Origin: an uncultured Flavobacteriales bacterium
GTDB taxonomy: Bacteria > Bacteroidota > Bacteroidia > Flavobacteriales_D > Sanyastnellaceae
NCBI GenBank assembly: GCA_938085105.1
Contig: CALKGK010000043.1
Span: 18,949-82,948, forward strand
Direction of reading: 5' to 3'
Length of the DNA: 64,000 nucleotides
The position numbers and the translations under genes are program-made. This document shows, one piece after another, positions 44,325-53,556 of the stretch (its first letter is position 1; each line of letters opens with the position of its first letter). The notes beneath the pieces are model-generated. The model ran no database searches and had not been told where the DNA came from. It saw nothing but the letters and a program-made list of their open reading frames with translations.

Positions 44325-45372
44325 ACTACTCACTTTCCTGGCGCTGGTTTCTGTAAGTGTAATTGCTTCAGCTCAAAAAAAAGTTCAAATTAATGGTTTC
44401 GGACACATTGAAAGTCATTTAGAATACTTCAATGAAGAAGAAACGATTAACAGTTACTTTTCACTGGGTGAGCAAGACCTTTTTATTAACGCCATCATCA
44501 ATAAGCGATTAAGTTTCTTGGGAGAAACTGTTGTGAAATTTGATTCTGAAACAGCAGCTAATTTTGCCCCCAGTATTGAGCGAGCCCGTTTTAAGTACGA
44601 GTACCGCAATAATCATTCGATACTTCTAGGGAAAATGCACACCCCAGTTAATTATTGGAACGATGTTTACCACCATGGAAGGTTGTTCTTTCCTACCATC
44701 GATCGTCCGCAGATGTTTTCCTACTTTTTACCCGTACACACATTAGGAATTCGAGCTCAAGGACAAAATTTGGGTAAATTGAATTTCGGCTACGATGTAC
44801 AAGTTGGAAATGGAATCGAGTCAAGTGACGTGTTTGATGCTGGTGCGAATTATTCCTTTCTCGCTGCCATGCACATCAAACCCCAGTATGGAACGCGCAT
44901 TGGGGCCTCGTATTATTACGACCACCTGAGCACCAATTCTTACGGTGTTCATGCTCACTCGCATGGTTCACACAACACTGAATACCGGGGTCCGGTTGAC
45001 TTCCAAATGATTGCCGTAAGCATTGCAAGGTTTGAGAAAAAAATTGAGGTGTTAAGTGAAACTGCATTGAACATTACCAGAACTGACACCCTCGGCTATG
45101 CCAATTCGTTCAATACCTATCTTTATGTAGGGTACAACTTCAAAGAAAATCACACACCATACCTCATGGGGGACCTTCTTCACATTGGGGAGAATGATCT
45201 TCATTCCGACCACGCTTCAAAAATAAAATTTTCATTAGGCTACAAGTATGAGTTCGATCCTTTTGCTAACATCAAATTTCAAGTAGAACAATATCTCAGT
45301 TCGCCTTGGAATCATCATGGAGATTACACTCCTAAGACAGAGTTCAAAATTCAGTTTTCCTATGGCATCTAA
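44311..45372 (+). CDS. Porin-like outer-membrane beta-barrel
   Basis: A 353-residue exported protein (signal peptide ending ASAQ) made of alternating amphipathic strands with a C-terminal FKIQFSYGI, typical of a barrel. I recognise no specific family; it resembles phosphate-selective (OprO/P) or general porins of similar size. A His-rich surface loop (HAHSHGSHN, about residues 213-221) could bind metal. It sits between the receiver and the PstS-like gene, overlapping both, so it is probably the outer-membrane part of one system. Confidence 0.75.
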   Translation: MTLARLLTFLALVSVSVIASAQKKVQINGFGHIESHLEYFNEEETINSYFSLGEQDLFINAIINKRLSFLGETVVKFDSETAANFAPSIERARFKYEYRNNHSILLGKMHTPVNYWNDVYHHGRLFFPTIDRPQMFSYFLPVHTLGIRAQGQNLGKLNFGYDVQVGNGIESSDVFDAGANYSFLAAMHIKPQYGTRIGASYYYDHLSTNSYGVHAHSHGSHNTEYRGPVDFQMIAVSIARFEKKIEVLSETALNITRTDTLGYANSFNTYLYVGYNFKENHTPYLMGDLLHIGENDLHSDHASKIKFSLGYKYEFDPFANIKFQVEQYLSSPWNHHGDYTPKTEFKIQFSYGI

Positions 45373-45802
45373 TATAATCAAGTACTTGATCGTGATGTTG
45401 GTGGTGAGCGTCAGCGCACATAGCTTCGGCCAAAAGGAGTGGGACTCAATTAAGGTTATTGGCAATAACATTGGAGAGAAATCAATGTCGCAAAAATCAC
45501 TTATTGAGGTATTTAGGGGACAAAAGAATTATTGGGAAACCAATGAAGGTGTGTTACTTATTTTGCCTTCAGATAAACATCCTGGTGCAGGAATAGCATC
45601 AGCCATACTGTACGACATGAGCATCTCTGAAATGCAAAAATTCTGGCTGGCAATGGTATTTCAAGGTAGAACGAATCCGCCCGTTTTTGAGCTTAACAAC
45701 GCAGATATTCTAACAATAGTTTCGGAAACACCCGGTGCAATTGGCATCTTGATCAACTATCAAGGACAAATTCCACCCGAACTTTTGATCAACATTCAAT
45801 AG
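45362..45802 (+). CDS. Short PstS-like periplasmic protein
   Basis: A 146-residue exported protein (signal peptide MASNIIKYLIVMLVVSVSAHSFG). The mature part reads like the second lobe of a phosphate-type (PBP_like) binding protein: SQKSLIEVFRGQKNYW, FWLAMVFQGRTNPP and TPGAIGILI. It is half the length of PstS, so it cannot form a full two-lobe transporter subunit; short forms like this are known beside sensor kinases. ATG 45362 overlaps the porin gene end by eleven bases; the kinase gene starts at the next base after its stop. Confidence 0.8.
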   Translation: MASNIIKYLIVMLVVSVSAHSFGQKEWDSIKVIGNNIGEKSMSQKSLIEVFRGQKNYWETNEGVLLILPSDKHPGAGIASAILYDMSISEMQKFWLAMVFQGRTNPPVFELNNADILTIVSETPGAIGILINYQGQIPPELLINIQ

Positions 45803-48049
45803 ATGAGGATTCTCAGATCACTTGCTTTTAAAATTTGGTTGATATTCACCATTGTAGGCTTAAGTTTATCTGTCCCCATGGCAGTGCATTACAATAAAGT
45901 GCATTTTGATTTGCTAAAAAATCATTCCCAAGAATCACTGTATTCAAATGCCCTAATTACCAAACAAGCCATTTCCATCGCCATAGAAAATTCCGACCTT
46001 CAGGGACTGAAAAGGCAGTTAGATGAGATTAAAAAAAGCAGCGAATTCTCCTACATTGCACTCATCGAGGGAGAGGGCAGAGAAAGGCACATCTTTGCAT
46101 GCTATCCCGATTCACTACAAGCCTACGTATTCGTTGAAAATGAAAATTACATTTCAATAGAAGAACCTCTAGACTCAAAACTGCTCAAAGGTAGTATCAT
46201 CATGGCCTCCTCACTTGATGAAGACCTAAAAACACTCTCCCAAATCAACAGACCGGTAATCTATCTCAGTACCATCGCGATAATAAGTTCTATTATTCTT
46301 TTTGGCTTCTCTTTGTTCTTCATCAGCAGGCCCATTTCTAGGGCTGTTTTGTTCGCTAAAAACTTAGAAGACAAGAAATATGACCATGGTTTTAAACGGA
46401 AACAAGGAAAAGATGAAATATCTACCTTAAACAACGCTTTAATTTCTTTGAGCTCAAATTTAGAAAATCTCGAAAAGCAAAACGCCCAGCTTCTGCACAA
46501 CTTGGAAGATGAAGTAGAAATTAAAACAGCTCAACTTAGGACACAAAATGAGTTAAACAAGGCACTTTTTGAAATGTCAAAATCATTCATCAATGCCAAT
46601 ACTGAAAACTACCGTGAAATTGTTGCAGCCGGACTCCAAAGCCTCATCGGTTTTTTCAACTTGGATTTGGTCATGTTTTGCGACCTGTACGAAGAGTCTG
46701 TTGTGGTGAGTCACTCCAACAGGATTAAGCTCATCAACACAGAAATCAACAAATTACATAAAACACTTTTAGAAGCAGAAAACTTACATCCCGTATCTAT
46801 TCCAGAAAATCTCGGTGGAGTATTGGACAGCAATCAAAACCTTTTTCTAATTTCAGGAATGATTGGTGTAAAAGACAAACGCCGTATTCTCATTTTCAGT
46901 TGCGCACACCAAGAAAAGAAAAAGTTGATTGAAATCGGGCAATCATTTCTTGCGATATCAACCATCATTAGCAACCTAGAACAAAGAGTAAACCACGAAG
47001 CTGAGCTGCGCTTATTAAACAGCAATTTGGAATCAAAAGTAATTGAAAACACGAGGGTAAATCTTGACCTTTCAAACAACATTGTGGCTCAAGACAAACT
47101 GGCAACGATTGGTGAAGTAGCTGCTGGAGTAGCGCACGACTTGAACTCCCCCTTGGGTGCCATTAAAGCTTCGAATACTAACCTCTACTCATTGCTCAGA
47201 CAGATATTCAAAAATCCGAATGAAATCGACTGGGAGCATGGCCAACTCGCTTTCAAAATATACGACAAAGGACAAAGGGAACTATTTACTAGCGGAATAA
47301 AACTAATTCAAAGTGGTCGAGAATTTGAAACGCAATTAAGTTCAAAAATCCAAGACGAAACCCTGCTTTCAGAAATCGCTATGACCTTCGTCAAATGCGG
47401 GATTCATAAAGATGAGACGGACCTTATCAACCAAGTAATAGAGCTCGACAGACCGCTTCATTTCTTAAAAAGTCTTCGGCAAATCCAACTCATTGGGATG
47501 TTCCAGCAGAGCATTGAAGAGTCAATTGCTCGCGCTAGTGAAGTTGTTTCGAATCTAACCCTATTTGTTCGAGAAGATCTGACCCAAGAAAAGTCCAATA
47601 TTGAATTAAAATCCAGTATTGACTCTGTAGCTAAAGTCTTTAGGTATCGCACCAAGAACCAAATTCAATTCGTCAATAACATATCGAACGAGGTTCTGAT
47701 TTATGGTATTGAAGTAAAATTACTGCAATTGTGGTCTAACATCATCAAGAATGCCATTGATGCCCTGGACGAAAGTGACCGTCCAGACAAGTACATTATG
47801 GTGAGCAGCAGCACTGATGATTCAGCTTTAACCGTGTGCATAGAAAACAACGGCCCCATGATTGATGAAGAACACCAAAAAAAGATTCTGAAGAAATTTT
47901 TCACCACAAAAGAGAAAAAGAAAGGTACTGGTCTCGGTATGAGTATTGTGAAAAACGTGGTCGATGAACATCGAGGGATACTCTCATTTACCTCAACTGA
48001 AGAAAAAACGATATTCAGCATTCGTTTTCCATTGAACGAAGCCAATTGA
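45803..48049 (+). CDS. Large membrane sensor histidine kinase with DHp insert
   Basis: A 748-residue kinase: TM1 (about 11-29), a periplasmic sensor region (30-150), TM2 (about 152-174), a HAMP-like segment, a coiled coil to about 250, a GAF-like domain (about 255-395), a second coil, then DHp helix 1 with H445 (AAGVAHDLNSPLGA) and a HATPase domain with N650 (NIIKNAIDAL) and GTGLGMSIV. Helix 2 (SIARASEVVSNLTLFVR) begins only near 570, so about 90 residues (470-560) are inserted between the helices. Adjacency suggests that the PstS-like protein and porin feed its input. Confidence 0.9.
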   Translation: MRILRSLAFKIWLIFTIVGLSLSVPMAVHYNKVHFDLLKNHSQESLYSNALITKQAISIAIENSDLQGLKRQLDEIKKSSEFSYIALIEGEGRERHIFACYPDSLQAYVFVENENYISIEEPLDSKLLKGSIIMASSLDEDLKTLSQINRPVIYLSTIAIISSIILFGFSLFFISRPISRAVLFAKNLEDKKYDHGFKRKQGKDEISTLNNALISLSSNLENLEKQNAQLLHNLEDEVEIKTAQLRTQNELNKALFEMSKSFINANTENYREIVAAGLQSLIGFFNLDLVMFCDLYEESVVVSHSNRIKLINTEINKLHKTLLEAENLHPVSIPENLGGVLDSNQNLFLISGMIGVKDKRRILIFSCAHQEKKKLIEIGQSFLAISTIISNLEQRVNHEAELRLLNSNLESKVIENTRVNLDLSNNIVAQDKLATIGEVAAGVAHDLNSPLGAIKASNTNLYSLLRQIFKNPNEIDWEHGQLAFKIYDKGQRELFTSGIKLIQSGREFETQLSSKIQDETLLSEIAMTFVKCGIHKDETDLINQVIELDRPLHFLKSLRQIQLIGMFQQSIEESIARASEVVSNLTLFVREDLTQEKSNIELKSSIDSVAKVFRYRTKNQIQFVNNISNEVLIYGIEVKLLQLWSNIIKNAIDALDESDRPDKYIMVSSSTDDSALTVCIENNGPMIDEEHQKKILKKFFTTKEKKKGTGLGMSIVKNVVDEHRGILSFTSTEEKTIFSIRFPLNEAN

Positions 48050-48104
48050 TCTGTATCGTAAATCACCGATAGTGCTTTTCGAAGCGGACCAGCAATTTGT
48101 TTCC

Positions 48105-48112
48105 TACCTTCG
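48105..48112 (+). promoter_or_regulatory. -7-like element of SDR gene
   Basis: TACCTTCG (one change from the consensus) ends eight bases before the ATG at 48121, giving a leader of only a few bases. Confidence 0.5.
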
Positions 48113-48120
48113 CCCCGAAT

Positions 48121-49179
48121 ATGACAGATGGAAAAAAAGTACTGGTTACTGGAGCTACAGGATATGTGGCTTCCTGGATTGTAAAACGACTCTTGGAAGA
48201 AGGGCACCACGTTCATGCTACTGCTCGCAACATCAGCCAGAAAAATAAAACTGCCCATCTACAGTCTTTGGCGGATTCATCTCCGGGAGAGATTACTTTT
48301 TTTGAGGCAGATCTTTTAATTGATGGTGACTTTGGAACAGCCATGAAAGACTGTGAAATTGTGTATCACACCGCTTCTCCGTTCATTACCGTGGTGAAGG
48401 ATGCTCAAAAGGACCTCATCGACCCGGCCTTAATTGGCACCCGCAATGTGCTGCACCAAGCAAGTGCTTGTCCGACGGTCAAAAGAGTCGTTCTCACTAG
48501 CTCTTGCGCTGCGATGTACACGGATGCTATTGACTGTAAGAAGGGTCCGAACGGTGAACTTGACGAAAGTATTTGGAACGATACGGCATCCATCAACTAT
48601 CAACCCTACAATTACTCCAAAACGCTGGCAGAACAGGCCGCTTGGGAAATTGCCGATGCTCAAAACCAATGGAAACTCGTTTGCATCAACCCAAGTTTGA
48701 TCTTTGGCCCTGCAATGGCTCCAGAATTCAGCAAATCGGAGAGTTTGGCGATCTTCAAACAACTGGCAGATGGAAGCCTAAGTACCGGCGTTCCTCGAGT
48801 TGGCATTGGGATTACCGATGTGCGCGATGTGGCCGAGGCTCATGTTCAGGCCGGCTTTAGAGCGGAGGCCAACGGTAGGAATATTGTTTCAGGACACAAT
48901 ACCAACATGCTCGAAATGGCGCGTCTATTGCACGATAAATTCGGCAAAGAGTACAAAGTTCCACACAGCCTCGCCCCCAAATGGTTGCTCTACCTCGTAG
49001 GTCCTATGGTGAACAAAGTCATTACCTGGAAATTCGTAAAAAACAATGTGGACGTTGAATGGAAGGCAAACTCCAGCAAAGCGCAAAAAGAACTGGGTGT
49101 AACTTACCGACCTTTGGAGCAAACTTTAACCGACACCTTCGAACAAGTCATTGAACAAGGCATTGTGAAATCAAGATAG
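48121..49179 (+). CDS. NAD-dependent epimerase/dehydratase (dihydroflavonol reductase-like)
   Basis: A 352-residue extended SDR. GATGYVASW (N-terminal Gly-rich motif), the active-site SS/C region (RVVLTSSCAAMY) and YNYSKTLAEQAAW (YxxxK) are clear. It resembles dihydroflavonol-4-reductase and cinnamoyl-CoA reductase-like SDRs that reduce carbonyl compounds with NADPH. ATG 48121 was chosen because the -7-like box is inside the longer frame from 48097. Substrate unknown. Confidence 0.88.
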   Translation: MTDGKKVLVTGATGYVASWIVKRLLEEGHHVHATARNISQKNKTAHLQSLADSSPGEITFFEADLLIDGDFGTAMKDCEIVYHTASPFITVVKDAQKDLIDPALIGTRNVLHQASACPTVKRVVLTSSCAAMYTDAIDCKKGPNGELDESIWNDTASINYQPYNYSKTLAEQAAWEIADAQNQWKLVCINPSLIFGPAMAPEFSKSESLAIFKQLADGSLSTGVPRVGIGITDVRDVAEAHVQAGFRAEANGRNIVSGHNTNMLEMARLLHDKFGKEYKVPHSLAPKWLLYLVGPMVNKVITWKFVKNNVDVEWKANSSKAQKELGVTYRPLEQTLTDTFEQVIEQGIVKSR

Positions 49180-49201
49180 GCGGAGCTCCTTCTTCCATTC
49201 G

Positions 49202-51253
49202 CTAGTCGGGATAAGCCACCCGTGAATGATAAATGTTCATGAGTTTTTGCTTGAAGATATCTTTGATGATGCTGATCTCTTGGAGCGTAATGCTCGCGTT
49301 ATCGAATTGCTCCATCTTCATCAAATGTGCAATGATGCTGTTGATTAAACCTTCAATGCGCTCCTCAGAATATTCACCCAAGGAACGGGAAGCCGCTTCT
49401 ACCCCGTCTGCCATCATCAAAATGGCGGTTTCTTTGGAATAGGGTTTCGGACCCGGGTATCGGAAGTCTTCCTCATTCACTTCGTCCTCCCCCATTTTCT
49501 TCAGTGCATTGCGATAGAAATACTCCGTACGGGTCGTTCCGTGATGTGTTCGGATAAAATCGATGATTTCTTCTGGGAGTTTGGCTTTCTTCGCCATTTC
49601 AATTCCAATGAGCACATGGTCAATGATGATGCGAGCACTTTCTTCTTCGGGAAGCTCATCGTGAGGATTCATGCCGTGCTGATTTTCGGTAAAAAAGCCC
49701 GGATTCTCCATTTTTCCAATGTCGTGATACAAAGCACCGGCCCTCACCAAGAGTACATTTCCACCAACTGCTCTGGTTGCTTCTTCCGCCAGGTTTGCGA
49801 CTTGTAAGGTGTGCTGAAAAGTTCCTGGCGCCTTTTCATTCAAGTTTCTCAAGAGCGCATGATTGGTATCGCTAATCTCCATCAAACGAATTTCAGAGAT
49901 AAAGCCAAAGCTCTTTTCGAACATGTAAATCATGGGATAGGCCAAAAGACTCAAAGCTGCATTTCCAGCAAACCATGCGAAAATCCCCCAATGCATTTGC
50001 TCCCAACTTCCCTCTTGCACCATGTTGATGCCCACATAGGTGAAACTGTAACTGGCAAAAATCACAATGGCTGAAGCGAAAAATTGCGAACGACGATAGA
50101 GATTGGTCATCCCAAATTGCAAGAGTATCCCAGCAAAAATTTGGAGAAAGACAAATTCAAAAGGATCGGGAACGATGAAACTGATCATGAACACCGCTAT
50201 CACATGAAGCATGAGCGCCGTTCGCGTATCGTAAAAGGTTCTTACAATGATGGGAAGGATGCATAAAGGACTCAAATAAATGTGCAAACCTTCTACTCCA
50301 GCGATGGCTTTAACCATGACGACCATCAAAATGATCAGCAACAGAACAAAGCTCACTTTTCCGGCTTGAACAAGACTTTGGGGTTGAAAAAGCCTCAAAA
50401 TGATGCTGATCGAAACCAAAGAGAGCAAGATGAGGATTGCTTGTCCAAAATTCAACCACCACGACGATGCACTGCTTTGTAAATCTCCCCCAACAGCCAT
50501 TTTCAAACTTTCCAAAGAACGCAATTCAGAAGCACCAATCACCTGTCCTTTCCGCACAAGCACCTCCCCTTTCACCACTTCTCGGATGGGCTGTTTGAGC
50601 TGATTCATCTCGGCGGAAACCAACAATTCGCTTTGATCTTCAGAATACCGGTAATTGGGCAGCATGGCTTTTTCAAAACTTTCCAAGAACCAAGCCTTGC
50701 TTTCCCCTGCTGACAATCCCTCTTCTAAACTGTTCAAGGCCAATGAAAGGTCCATGATTCTTCCCCTCTTCTTGCTTTTCAGCACCCCGTTTTTGGACAG
50801 CGCAATGCTCTGATCGGGATCTTGGTCTTCAGGACGGAATTGAAGGATCTCCTTTTGATACAACTTCCGAAGACGATCCAAGCCCAAGTCCGATAAACTA
50901 TCTACCTGCCTTTCCGAGTAAGCTTCCCTTCCCAAAAACAAAGACCTGAACTCAGTCTCAAAGCTACTCGAAACCTGTTTTAGAACATCTCCTTCTACTT
51001 CCGTATACACTGGGATTTGCTGACCTTGTAGTCGGGATTTCGCCTGTTCCAATTCCTCTTCTGTACGATGAATCTCGAAAGAATAGGGCGCGAGGACATC
51101 TTCATGTTCCCAAACTGCATCCAGTTTTGCCTCAAAACGGAAAGCCGATTCTTTTGGAAAAAGATACAGCAGCACCACAAAGCTGAGCACAAAAAGGAAG
51201 ATGATGTAGATCAAATTGTGCCTATCACGAAGGTATTCGAGCCATTTTTTCAT
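49202..51253 (-). CDS. PgpH-type 7TM HD phosphohydrolase
   Basis: A 683-residue protein of the 7TMR-HDED/HD family, the type of the c-di-AMP phosphodiesterase PgpH. It has a large extracytoplasmic N-terminal region (about 40-270), seven membrane segments (about 270-460) and a cytoplasmic HD domain with YHDIGKMENPGFFTENQ and RTHHGTTRTEYF. Activity on c-di-AMP is expected from the family. A TACCTTCG box lies seven bases before its start, immediately after the stop of the SLC13 gene. Confidence 0.9.
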   Translation of the reverse strand: MKKWLEYLRDRHNLIYIIFLFVLSFVVLLYLFPKESAFRFEAKLDAVWEHEDVLAPYSFEIHRTEEELEQAKSRLQGQQIPVYTEVEGDVLKQVSSSFETEFRSLFLGREAYSERQVDSLSDLGLDRLRKLYQKEILQFRPEDQDPDQSIALSKNGVLKSKKRGRIMDLSLALNSLEEGLSAGESKAWFLESFEKAMLPNYRYSEDQSELLVSAEMNQLKQPIREVVKGEVLVRKGQVIGASELRSLESLKMAVGGDLQSSASSWWLNFGQAILILLSLVSISIILRLFQPQSLVQAGKVSFVLLLIILMVVMVKAIAGVEGLHIYLSPLCILPIIVRTFYDTRTALMLHVIAVFMISFIVPDPFEFVFLQIFAGILLQFGMTNLYRRSQFFASAIVIFASYSFTYVGINMVQEGSWEQMHWGIFAWFAGNAALSLLAYPMIYMFEKSFGFISEIRLMEISDTNHALLRNLNEKAPGTFQHTLQVANLAEEATRAVGGNVLLVRAGALYHDIGKMENPGFFTENQHGMNPHDELPEEESARIIIDHVLIGIEMAKKAKLPEEIIDFIRTHHGTTRTEYFYRNALKKMGEDEVNEEDFRYPGPKPYSKETAILMMADGVEAASRSLGEYSEERIEGLINSIIAHLMKMEQFDNASITLQEISIIKDIFKQKLMNIYHSRVAYPD

Positions 51254-51260
51254 TCTAAAG

Positions 51261-51268
51261 CGAAGGTA
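51261..51268 (-). promoter_or_regulatory. -7-like element of PgpH-type gene
   Basis: TACCTTCG ends seven bases before the ATG and abuts the SLC13 stop codon, so this gene can have its own near-leaderless promoter. Confidence 0.55.
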
Positions 51269-52717
51269 TTATAAGCAATCCAAATATTGATACAAGTAAA
51301 CAAGGAAGGCGACGAGAAAGGCTGCTACAACGTTCAAAAGCACTCCCGTTCTCACCATTTGAGGAATGGTGATGTAGCCCGATGCAAAAACGATGGCATT
51401 GGGCGGAGTGGCCATGGGAAGCATGAACGCACATGAGCTGGCGATGGTCACGGGCACCACCAAAAGAAGTTCGTCCAGCCCCAATCCAACACCAATTGCT
51501 GCCACTACGGGGATGAAAATATTCACGAGAGCGAGGTTGCTCATCAATTCTGTGAGGAAAAGGGCTAAGAGGGCAAAAATCATGAGGAGCACAAATACGG
51601 GCAACTCACTCCACGTGCTGAAATTCGCAGCGATGTGGTCAATGAGTCCGGATTGCTTGAACGCACTTGCCAAGGCCAAGCCTCCACCAAAGAGCAATAA
51701 AATCCCCCAAGGCAATCGCTTGGTATCTTCCCAACGCATGAGAAAGGTATTTTCCTTTTCTTTTTTTCCTGAAGGGATGATGAACAGCAGAATGGCTCCC
51801 GAAATTCCAATCATGGTATCGTCGAGTTGAGCTTGTGGAAAAGCTTGATTGAGCAAGGAACGAAAGATCCATGCTGCGGCGGTTAAACCAAAAACCAAGC
51901 CTACACGTTGTTGTGCTTTCGACCACCTTCCCAATTTGGCTCTCTCCTCATCAATTACGGCTTCTGCAGCGGCAAACTTTCCTTTGGGCAGGGGTAAAAT
52001 GACCCTCGTGAGCAGGTAGTAGCTCAAAAACAACATCAGCAAAGCAAAAGGAAAGCCCAAGCGAAACCACTCGATAAATCCGATTTCAATGCCGTATTGC
52101 TGCGCCATGATTCCCGCCATGCTCGCATTTGGTGGTGTTCCTACGAGGGTAGCAATTCCTCCAACATTGGCGGCGTAGGCCACACTGAGCGTGAGGACCA
52201 AGGCGAAACGCGGACCCAATTTCTGTTCTTCCTTCTCCCCTTTCATCAGCAGTGCAATGACTGAAGTGGCGATGGGCAGCATCATGAGTGTGCTTGCGGT
52301 ATTGCTGATCCACATGCTCAAGAAAGCGGTGGCGAGCATAAAACCGAGCACGATTTTTCGAAAGCCCGTTCCCGTAGCCGAAATGATGCCCAAAGCAATG
52401 CGTTTGTGTACATTCCAGCGCTCCAGCGCTAAAGCAATCACAAAACCTCCAAGAAAAAGAAAAACATACTTGTTCCCATACGGAGTGCAGATTTCTTGCA
52501 CGCTGCTCACCCCCATCAAAGGGAAGAGCACAATGGGCAAAAGCGAGGTAACGGGAATGGGCACGGCTTCGGTGATCCACCACACCACCATCCAAGCGGC
52601 TATGGCGAGGGTATGCATGGCGTCAGTGCTCATTCCTTGAACGGGCATCATGGTGATGAAGAGGAAAAGTAGCGGACCCAGTGCTATTTTTATCCAAGCC
52701 AATTTGATCATCTTCAC
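51269..52717 (-). CDS. SLC13/DASS-family anion symporter
   Basis: A 482-residue membrane carrier for dicarboxylates or sulfate. It has the family repeats with STLMMLPIATS and MSNLALVNIFIPVV helix hairpins and the first-helix signature WWITEAVPIPVTSLLP. A GTG at 52717 starts it within the upstream stop (GTGA, four-base overlap); an ATG at 52711 is an alternative. It is co-transcribed with the endonuclease-like gene upstream. Confidence 0.9.
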   Translation of the reverse strand: MKMIKLAWIKIALGPLLFLFITMMPVQGMSTDAMHTLAIAAWMVVWWITEAVPIPVTSLLPIVLFPLMGVSSVQEICTPYGNKYVFLFLGGFVIALALERWNVHKRIALGIISATGTGFRKIVLGFMLATAFLSMWISNTASTLMMLPIATSVIALLMKGEKEEQKLGPRFALVLTLSVAYAANVGGIATLVGTPPNASMAGIMAQQYGIEIGFIEWFRLGFPFALLMLFLSYYLLTRVILPLPKGKFAAAEAVIDEERAKLGRWSKAQQRVGLVFGLTAAAWIFRSLLNQAFPQAQLDDTMIGISGAILLFIIPSGKKEKENTFLMRWEDTKRLPWGILLLFGGGLALASAFKQSGLIDHIAANFSTWSELPVFVLLMIFALLALFLTELMSNLALVNIFIPVVAAIGVGLGLDELLLVVPVTIASSCAFMLPMATPPNAIVFASGYITIPQMVRTGVLLNVVAAFLVAFLVYLYQYLDCL

Positions 52718-53496
52718 AGCGATAAAATGATGAACAATGGAGCGTGTGTGGACAAGTAGTAGCCATACTTGATGCGCTCCTCAATGCAAATCCAACGCAC
52801 TTGGCACCCCGAACTGAAACAATAATCTACCCGCATGTTGATTTTGGCGGCGGGATCGAAGGTGTTGTAGGTAGAGAATTCGTTTTGACAGCGCATTTCG
52901 GCACTGTGAAAGGTATCTGGCAAGCGCACATCATTCAACTCCTGGTACATTTCTTCATGCGCTTGAATGGGAAAATAACCGAGGAGCACATTCACATCCG
53001 CCCGAGAAACCAAGAGGTGCTTGCGAAGATCTCTCAATGCACTCAACTGAATGTCTTGAGGTGCTTTTTGAAATTGAGTATTCACCACACGCATGTTTTT
53101 ATTGCTTTCGAGGTGATGCAAACCCGCGTAAATGGCAAGGTCCTTTTGCTGATTTTGGGCAAAATCCATCGGCTCAAAAACCTTTTGATACTGCAAAACA
53201 AAGGCACTTCTTCGGTAAAGGATGGGCACGTTGCTGTGGCTTTGCGATTCACCTAAAATAAAGGCAAACTCGGGCAAAGCTTCTTGAAGATCGACCAGTT
53301 GCTCCTCATCCACATCTTGTAAACCAATGAGGTCGTAATCCTTCAACAAGACCACGATTTCTGGGAGACGTTCTTCCCATGTGAGATCGTCGTATTCTTG
53401 GTTGGCGTGAATGAAAAAACTCATGATCGGCACATCTTTGGCCGACAAGTTGAGCGTTAAAACCAGGAGTGAGAGTAAAAAAAGTGCACTTCGCAT
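52714..53496 (-). CDS. Exported endonuclease/exonuclease/phosphatase-fold protein, degenerate active site
   Basis: A 260-residue exported protein (signal MRSALFLLSLLVLTLNLSAKD) with the strand order of the EEP fold. Catalytic landmarks look altered: LQE has become LQD (GLQDVDEEQL), the NTH motif is NTQF, the GDFN motif is GYFP (LLGYFPI), and the final SDH is STH (YLSTHAPLF). RVDYCFSS keeps the Asp. It is therefore likely inactive or binds without cleaving. ATG 53496 has a TACCTTCG box four bases upstream. Confidence 0.8.
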   Translation of the reverse strand: MRSALFLLSLLVLTLNLSAKDVPIMSFFIHANQEYDDLTWEERLPEIVVLLKDYDLIGLQDVDEEQLVDLQEALPEFAFILGESQSHSNVPILYRRSAFVLQYQKVFEPMDFAQNQQKDLAIYAGLHHLESNKNMRVVNTQFQKAPQDIQLSALRDLRKHLLVSRADVNVLLGYFPIQAHEEMYQELNDVRLPDTFHSAEMRCQNEFSTYNTFDPAAKINMRVDYCFSSGCQVRWICIEERIKYGYYLSTHAPLFIILSL

Positions 53497-53500
53497 CTTA

Positions 53501-53508
53501 CGAAGGTA
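53501..53508 (-). promoter_or_regulatory. -7-like element of EEP-fold gene, leaderless geometry
   Basis: TACCTTCG ends four bases before the ATG at 53496. It is back-to-back with the rlmD box at 53542-53549. Confidence 0.6.
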
Positions 53509-53541
53509 TCCAAATGCTTCCAACTTGCAGACGAATTGATG

Positions 53542-53549
53542 TACTTTTG
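53542..53549 (+). promoter_or_regulatory. -7 element of rlmD
   Basis: TACTTTTG is an exact consensus match and ends seven bases before the ATG at 53557; it lies inside the longer frame from TTG 53536, which argues against that start. Confidence 0.65.
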
Positions 53550-53556
53550 CGCACTT

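Noticed and set aside
43905..48049. Standard Pst phosphate transport/regulation operon
   Set aside because: No PstC, PstA, PstB or PhoU; the binding protein is half-length and the regulator has no DNA-binding domain.
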